From: CAIQIA01 sp945861105
Lineage (GTDB): Bacteria > Cyanobacteriota > Cyanobacteriia > PCC-6307 > Cyanobiaceae
Assembly (NCBI GenBank): GCA_947488815.1
Contig: CANLCC010000046.1
Coordinates: 1-17,566, forward strand
DNA: 17,566 bases
Direction: 5' to 3'
The notes below the pieces were generated by a model that was not told the DNA's origin, ran no database searches, and saw nothing but the letters and a program-made list of their open reading frames with translations. Within the stretch, counting starts at the first letter, position 1. Every line of letters starts with the position of its first letter. The position numbers were made by a program, and so were the translations under genes. Positions 14,197 to 17,566 of the stretch are shown here, one piece after another.

Positions 14197-16329
14197 TCAG
14201 GCCTGGCGCTGCAGGTGCAGCTGGGTGGGGAAGGGAATCTCGATGCCGGCGGCGGCCAGGGCCTGCAGCAGTCGGCGGTTGAGGTCATGGAGGCCGTCCT
14301 TGAAGGCCCGCAGGCTGTCGTGCCGACCGTGGAGTCGAAAGATGATCACGTAGCTGAAATCAGCGATGGCCATCAGCCGGCAGCTCTGCAGCGCAAACCC
14401 GGGGTCGTCGTCCACCACCTGGCGGATCAGGGCGGGCAGCTGCTGCAGCTGGGCGGCGCTGGTGTCGTAGCTCACACCGAGGCTGATGGTCGAGAGGCGC
14501 ACCTGGTCGTGCCATTGCTGCAGCCGCAGCAACAGGTCTTCGCGCACCTGCAGGTAGGCGGGCCAGGTGTGGAGCGCCACCATGGCCAGGCAGAGCAGGC
14601 AGAGCTGATCGGGTTGGCTGCGGTCGAGGCTGACGACGGGATCGTGCAGGTCATCTAGTGAGGCCAGCCGCTGACGCGCCAGCTGCAGCAGATCGTCGAC
14701 CTGTTCGGGGCTGAAGCGATCACTGATGGCCAGCCGCACCTCAACGGTCTGCATCGGCTGGGCGGCGGTTCCGGGGGCGCGGCGTGAGTAGTTGACGACG
14801 GTGAGATCGTCGGCGATGGCGTTGGGGATCGTGACGCGGCTGTCGAGGGTCTGCAGTTCGAGGGAGCGCAGGCCGATGCGACTCACGAAGCCGAGGGTGT
14901 CGCCGATGCGGCAGAACTCGCCCACCCGCACCGGCCGGTCGGTCTGGATCGAGAGGCCGGCGAAGAGGTTGCCCAGCAACTTGGAGGCACCGAGGCCGAT
15001 GGCCAGGCCCGGCACCGCCGAAAAGGCCAGCAGGGTGCCGGGGGGTAAGCCCAGGGCCAGCAGCAGGCGGTAGATGAAGGCCAGGGCCACCAGGCCCCCC
15101 AGGGCCCGGCCCACGGGCATCACCAGGTTGCTGGCCCGCCGCAGCTGCAGTTCGGAGCCACCGCCCCGCAGGCGCACCAGCCCTTCGCTGAGGCTGCGGC
15201 CCAGGGCCTCGAAGAAGATGAAGACCAGAAAGCTGGCGGCGGCGAAGTACAGCACGAAGAACACCCCCGTGATCAGCACCAGCGGCGGGCCGGTGATGTT
15301 GATCTGGTCGTCGAGCAGCACCTTGGTGAGGTGGGTGAGGGGCAGCAGGGGCAGCACCAGCAGCACCCGGGTCCAGGCGAGGTTGTCCTGGTGCCAGTGG
15401 CCCCGCCGGCGGCGGTAGCTGCGCACCAGCTGCCGCAGCAGCAGCCGCGCCAGCAGCAGGTAGAGGCCCACGATCAGCAGTGCCGCCGCGAGTTGAAACA
15501 CGGTCTGGCCGGCGATCGAGATCTCGAGCAGCGAGCGCAGGCCGGCGGGCAGCAGCAGGTACCAGCGGGGGGGCACCAGAAAGCCGGGGGTGCGGCTGTA
15601 GCCGTCGTAGAAGCCGGGGGTGGCAAAGGGTTGGGGCACCGGCGGCACCCCGGCGATCTCGGCATGCATGCGGCTCACCTGGCTCACCGTGCCGGCCGAG
15701 AACACAAACCCCGGGTTGTCGGCCTGCAGCTGCGAGGCATGCACGAGGGTGATGGCGGTGTCGGGCAGGGTCCAGCTCTGGCTGGCCTGGCTGCGGATGG
15801 CGTTGAGGGCCTTGAGGCCGGCCGAATCGGGCAGCTGCAGCGGTTCGCGGCTGTGGCTGAAGACGTAATCGAGCACCTCCTTGAGCTGCATGGCGGCCTC
15901 GTTGGCCATGGGCCGGCGCACGCTGTCGGGGAAGGCACTGGCGTCGAGGGCCTGCACCGCCAGGTTGAAGAGCTGCTCGGCCGTGGCGATGTGGGTGCGG
16001 GCCGAGGGACCCCACCAGATCAGCCCCGGATGCTGCTGACGTTCCTGGATGGCCAGGGCCTGTTCGGCCCCCACTCGGGCCATCACGGCATAGAAGTTGA
16101 GCAAGGTGGCGCGGGGGCTGTCGCCCACCACCTGGCCGAGGGGGGCGTCGGCCCAGAGGGCTGTGGTGGCCTGCAGATCGGCGTAGAAGGGCTGGGCGGT
16201 GATCGGAATCACCGGCGGTGGGCTGGGGGTGGCGGCGGTGGCGGCGCCGAGGGGATTCAGCAGCAGCAGGGCCAGCAGAGCCGCCAGCAGGCCGGCCAGC
16301 GGGGTGGGGATCCGGCGGATCGTCGGCAT
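14197..16329 (-). CDS. MscS-family mechanosensitive ion channel with large periplasmic domain
   Basis: Small-conductance mechanosensitive channel family. From ATG 16329 it has 710 residues, far longer than minimal MscS. It has a signal peptide (hydrophobic core LAGLLAALLALLLL, Ala-rich cleavage region near residue 33), a periplasmic domain of about 230 residues that I do not recognise (QPFYADLQATTALWADAPLG and on), then helices from about 265 (VFQLAAALLIVGLYLLLARL; GPPLVLITGVFFVLYFAAAS). The MscS pore and beta domain span about 410-500 (LAIGLGASKLLGNLFAGLSI, then VRVGEFCRIGDTLGFVSRIG and LDSRVTIPNAIADD), followed by a long cytoplasmic C-terminal domain. ATG 16362 is an alternative start: GGGAGG abuts it, too close for ideal spacing. 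The gene lies between the Zur-type site and znuC with no terminator before znuC. Confidence 0.87.
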   Translation of the reverse strand: MPTIRRIPTPLAGLLAALLALLLLNPLGAATAATPSPPPVIPITAQPFYADLQATTALWADAPLGQVVGDSPRATLLNFYAVMARVGAEQALAIQERQQHPGLIWWGPSARTHIATAEQLFNLAVQALDASAFPDSVRRPMANEAAMQLKEVLDYVFSHSREPLQLPDSAGLKALNAIRSQASQSWTLPDTAITLVHASQLQADNPGFVFSAGTVSQVSRMHAEIAGVPPVPQPFATPGFYDGYSRTPGFLVPPRWYLLLPAGLRSLLEISIAGQTVFQLAAALLIVGLYLLLARLLLRQLVRSYRRRRGHWHQDNLAWTRVLLVLPLLPLTHLTKVLLDDQINITGPPLVLITGVFFVLYFAAASFLVFIFFEALGRSLSEGLVRLRGGGSELQLRRASNLVMPVGRALGGLVALAFIYRLLLALGLPPGTLLAFSAVPGLAIGLGASKLLGNLFAGLSIQTDRPVRVGEFCRIGDTLGFVSRIGLRSLELQTLDSRVTIPNAIADDLTVVNYSRRAPGTAAQPMQTVEVRLAISDRFSPEQVDDLLQLARQRLASLDDLHDPVVSLDRSQPDQLCLLCLAMVALHTWPAYLQVREDLLLRLQQWHDQVRLSTISLGVSYDTSAAQLQQLPALIRQVVDDDPGFALQSCRLMAIADFSYVIIFRLHGRHDSLRAFKDGLHDLNRRLLQALAAAGIEIPFPTQLHLQRQA

Positions 16330-16385
16330 GGGGCTGGCGCAGGCCGCAGCAGGGCGCCCCATCCTCCCGTTGAGGGCCACCAGCA

Positions 16386-16421
16386 ACCTCACCACCGACT
16401 TCACGACCAACCTCACGACCA
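16386..16421. repeat. Three tandem 12-bp repeats upstream of znuA
   Basis: Units ACCTCACCACCG (16386-16397), ACTTCACGACCA (16398-16409) and ACCTCACGACCA (16410-16421). Units 2 and 3 differ at one base; unit 1 differs from unit 3 at two. The array ends 3 bp before the Zur-type palindrome. It could be a binding array or simply slippage-derived sequence. Confidence 0.65.
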
Positions 16422-16424
16422 AGT

Positions 16425-16441
16425 GTGAGAATGGTTATCAC
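16425..16441. promoter_or_regulatory. Zur-type operator between znuA and the mscS-znuCB unit
   Basis: GTGAGAATGGTTATCAC, an imperfect inverted repeat (GTGAgAAt against GTGAtAAc, one central base) with the look of Zur/Fur-family boxes of the TGAnAATnnTTnTCA kind. It ends 15 nt before the znuA GTG. It also contains GAGAAT (16427-16432) preceded by TG, a plausible extended -10 of znuA, so zinc-loaded Zur would block polymerase. The site is placed to control both directions. No zur gene is in the window. A Fur-family regulator other than Zur cannot be excluded from the sequence alone. Confidence 0.78.
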
Positions 16442-16444
16442 TTC

Positions 16445-16448
16445 GAGG
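16445..16448 (+). promoter_or_regulatory. Ribosome binding site of znuA
   Basis: GAGG, 8 nt before the GTG at 16457. It favours the GTG over the in-frame ATG at 16481, which would cut into the lipoprotein signal peptide. Confidence 0.55.
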
Positions 16449-16456
16449 TTTATGTC

Positions 16457-17401
16457 GTGCTGCCCCTCTCCCGGTGGCTGATGCGAGCGGGCGGCCTGGC
16501 GCTGCCCCTGGCACTGGCGGCCTGTGCGCCATCGCCGCCGCTGGCCCGGGGGCCGCTGCCGGTGGTGACCACGGCGGTGCCGATCACCCTCTTCACCCGG
16601 GCGGTGGCAGGCGACTGCGCCACGGTGACGCCCCTGATCCCGTCGAACCTGGGTCCCCACGATGTGCAGGCCCGGCCGGCGGCCGTGGCTGCCCTGGCGC
16701 AGGCGAAGGTGCTGGTGACGAATGGTCTCGGGCTGGAGAGCTATCTGGGGCGGTTGCTGGAGACCGCCGAAAACCGACGGTTGCTGGTGATCGACACCAG
16801 CCGCGGTGTCCCCCCACTCACCACGGGTGATCAGAACAGTGATCACGACCACCGGCACGATCACGGCACGGTGAACCCGCACATCTGGCTTGATCCGTTG
16901 CGGGCGATGCAGCAGGTGGCGACGATCCGCGATGGCCTGGCCACGGCCGATCCGCGGTGCCGTGCGGGTTACGAGCAGCGGGCAACGGCCTTCATCCAGC
17001 AGCTGCAGGAGCTGCACCGCGACCTTGGTCGCCAGCTGCAGCCCTATGTCGGCCGCACCTTTGTGACGCTGCATGATGTCACCCCCTATTTCGCCGAGCG
17101 CTACAAGCTGCGGGGTGTGGTTCTGGTGGATGTTCCGGAGGTCAATCCCTCACCAGCTGACCTGCAGCGGGTGGCCACAGCGGTCAAAGCGTCACAGCTG
17201 CAGGCCTTGCTGAGCGAACCGCAGGAAGGCCACCGCTCGTTTGAAACCCTGGCCGCCGATCTGGGGGTGAAGATCAGCGTCTTTGATCCGCTCGAAACCG
17301 CCAGTGAAGAAGCCGCCCGTGATCCGACCTATTACCTTCAGACCATGCGCCGCAATGGCGCGAATCTGGTGCAGGCGTTGGGGGCACCATCTCTGCGGTG
17401 A
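16457..17401 (+). CDS. znuA: Zinc ABC transporter substrate-binding lipoprotein ZnuA
   Basis: Periplasmic cluster A-I solute-binding protein that captures Zn(II) and hands it to ZnuB. From GTG 16457 it has 314 residues. Residues 1-23 form a lipoprotein signal with lipobox LAAC (C23), so it should be membrane anchored. Candidate metal ligands are His68 (SNLGPHDVQ), His142 (NPHIWLDP), His206 (TLHDVTPYFAERYKL) and Asp277 (VFDPLE). A short His-rich loop DHDHRHDHG (129-137), the ZnuA hallmark that distinguishes it from Mn-binding relatives, lies before His142; it is shorter than in enteric ZnuA. It is transcribed away from mscS-znuC-znuB across a shared Zur-type operator. Its stop codon touches the MNT/HepT remnant on the other strand. 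Confidence 0.94.
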   Translation: MLPLSRWLMRAGGLALPLALAACAPSPPLARGPLPVVTTAVPITLFTRAVAGDCATVTPLIPSNLGPHDVQARPAAVAALAQAKVLVTNGLGLESYLGRLLETAENRRLLVIDTSRGVPPLTTGDQNSDHDHRHDHGTVNPHIWLDPLRAMQQVATIRDGLATADPRCRAGYEQRATAFIQQLQELHRDLGRQLQPYVGRTFVTLHDVTPYFAERYKLRGVVLVDVPEVNPSPADLQRVATAVKASQLQALLSEPQEGHRSFETLAADLGVKISVFDPLETASEEAARDPTYYLQTMRRNGANLVQALGAPSLR

Positions 17402-17468
17402 CCCGCGACAGGTTGTTGAGAGCTTCGCCAATGGCGATGAACTCCCACTCAACGGCAGCACGGATCAA
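17402..17468 (-). pseudogene. HepT-like toxin fragment (truncated)
   Basis: On the minus strand the frame reads LIRAAVEWEFIAIGEALNNL, which matches the middle helix of HepT/DUF86 RNase toxins (AAVExxFxxIGEALNxLS). Intact HepT proteins have about 40 residues before this and a RNxxxH active-site segment after it. Here neither is present: upstream is the nucleotidyltransferase tail, and downstream the frame runs straight into the znuA 3' end. It has no normal start (a TTG at 17468 is the first possible). I therefore call it a relic, and the znuA end may mark a deletion junction. Confidence 0.6.
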
Positions 17469-17566
17469 GTGGCTGTTTGCTTGGTGGTGTCGATGTCGGC
17501 CTGCACGATGGGATTGCGCCTGGCGGTTGCCATGACCAGATCCACCGGAGTGCCAAGGCTGTCGGC
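17465..17566 (-). CDS. MNT-type nucleotidyltransferase antitoxin, C-terminal end (cut by window edge)
   Basis: The last 33 codons of a minus-strand frame ending in TGA at 17465-17467. ADSLGTPVDLVMATARRNPI followed by VQADIDTTKQTAT resembles the C-terminal tail of MNT minimal nucleotidyltransferases (LGxPVDLV then NPxxxxxI), the AMP-transferring antitoxins paired with HepT. The adjoining HepT-like segment supports this. The GSxARG and DxD catalytic part, if present, lies outside the window, so whether the gene is intact cannot be judged. Confidence 0.5.
   Translation of the reverse strand, partial: ADSLGTPVDLVMATARRNPIVQADIDTTKQTAT

Noticed and set aside
14741..17074. 777-codon minus-strand open frame across mscS and znuA
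   Set aside because: It is a Pro/Gly/Arg/Ala-rich shadow frame of mscS and antisense to znuA, with no recognisable domain; both real genes have strong motifs.
1..17566. CRISPR array, tRNA or rRNA genes, insertion sequence or prophage
   Set aside because: No regularly spaced repeats, cloverleaf-like segments, transposase or phage proteins were seen on either strand; nearly all DNA is accounted for by conserved genes.

Overview
The window is very GC-rich, densely packed bacterial chromosome. The gene content points to a picocyanobacterium of the Cyanobium / freshwater Synechococcus type: a plastid-like PdhC, an LrtA-type ribosome hibernation factor, a YlqD-family protein next to pdhC, an NtcA-like but distinct Crp regulator, and an Fe-type superoxide dismutase. 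This assignment is inferred from protein character; no rRNA or other marker gene is present. Almost every gene has long spurious ORFs on its opposite strand, as expected at this GC content.

Layout. (1) 1-2891, minus strand: a compact unit hpf/lrtA - deoC - recO - MFS exporter (cut by the left edge), with 4-nt gaps or a 4-nt overlap at each junction. (2) 2990-8579, plus strand: lipB - acyl-CoA/ACP synthetase - YlqD-like protein - pdhC - queA. LipB makes the octanoyl precursor of the lipoyl group that PdhC carries, so donor and acceptor lie in one gene run. (3) 8713-11065, minus strand: Crp-family regulator - phasin-like small protein - secreted FKBP isomerase - sodB, closed by the one clear intrinsic terminator in the window. 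(4) 11157-12551, plus strand: lnt, diverging from the Crp gene and overlapping znuB tail to tail. (5) 12539-17401: a zinc uptake locus. The lipoprotein znuA reads rightward. An MscS-family channel, znuC and znuB read leftward from the shared znuA/mscS intergenic region, which holds a good Zur-type palindrome at 16425-16441 and a threefold 12-bp tandem repeat. (6) 17402-17566: remnants of an MNT nucleotidyltransferase / HepT toxin-antitoxin pair abutting the znuA stop codon.

Most of the window is conserved housekeeping DNA. The points most worth a second look are the MscS channel lying between the zinc transporter genes and the Zur-type site, the tandem repeat beside that site, the truncated MNT/HepT pair at the right edge, and a TAAGAAT direct repeat in the Crp/lnt divergent promoter region. 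I saw no tRNA, rRNA, CRISPR array, insertion sequence or prophage gene, and no clear case for an entirely new multi-gene system.
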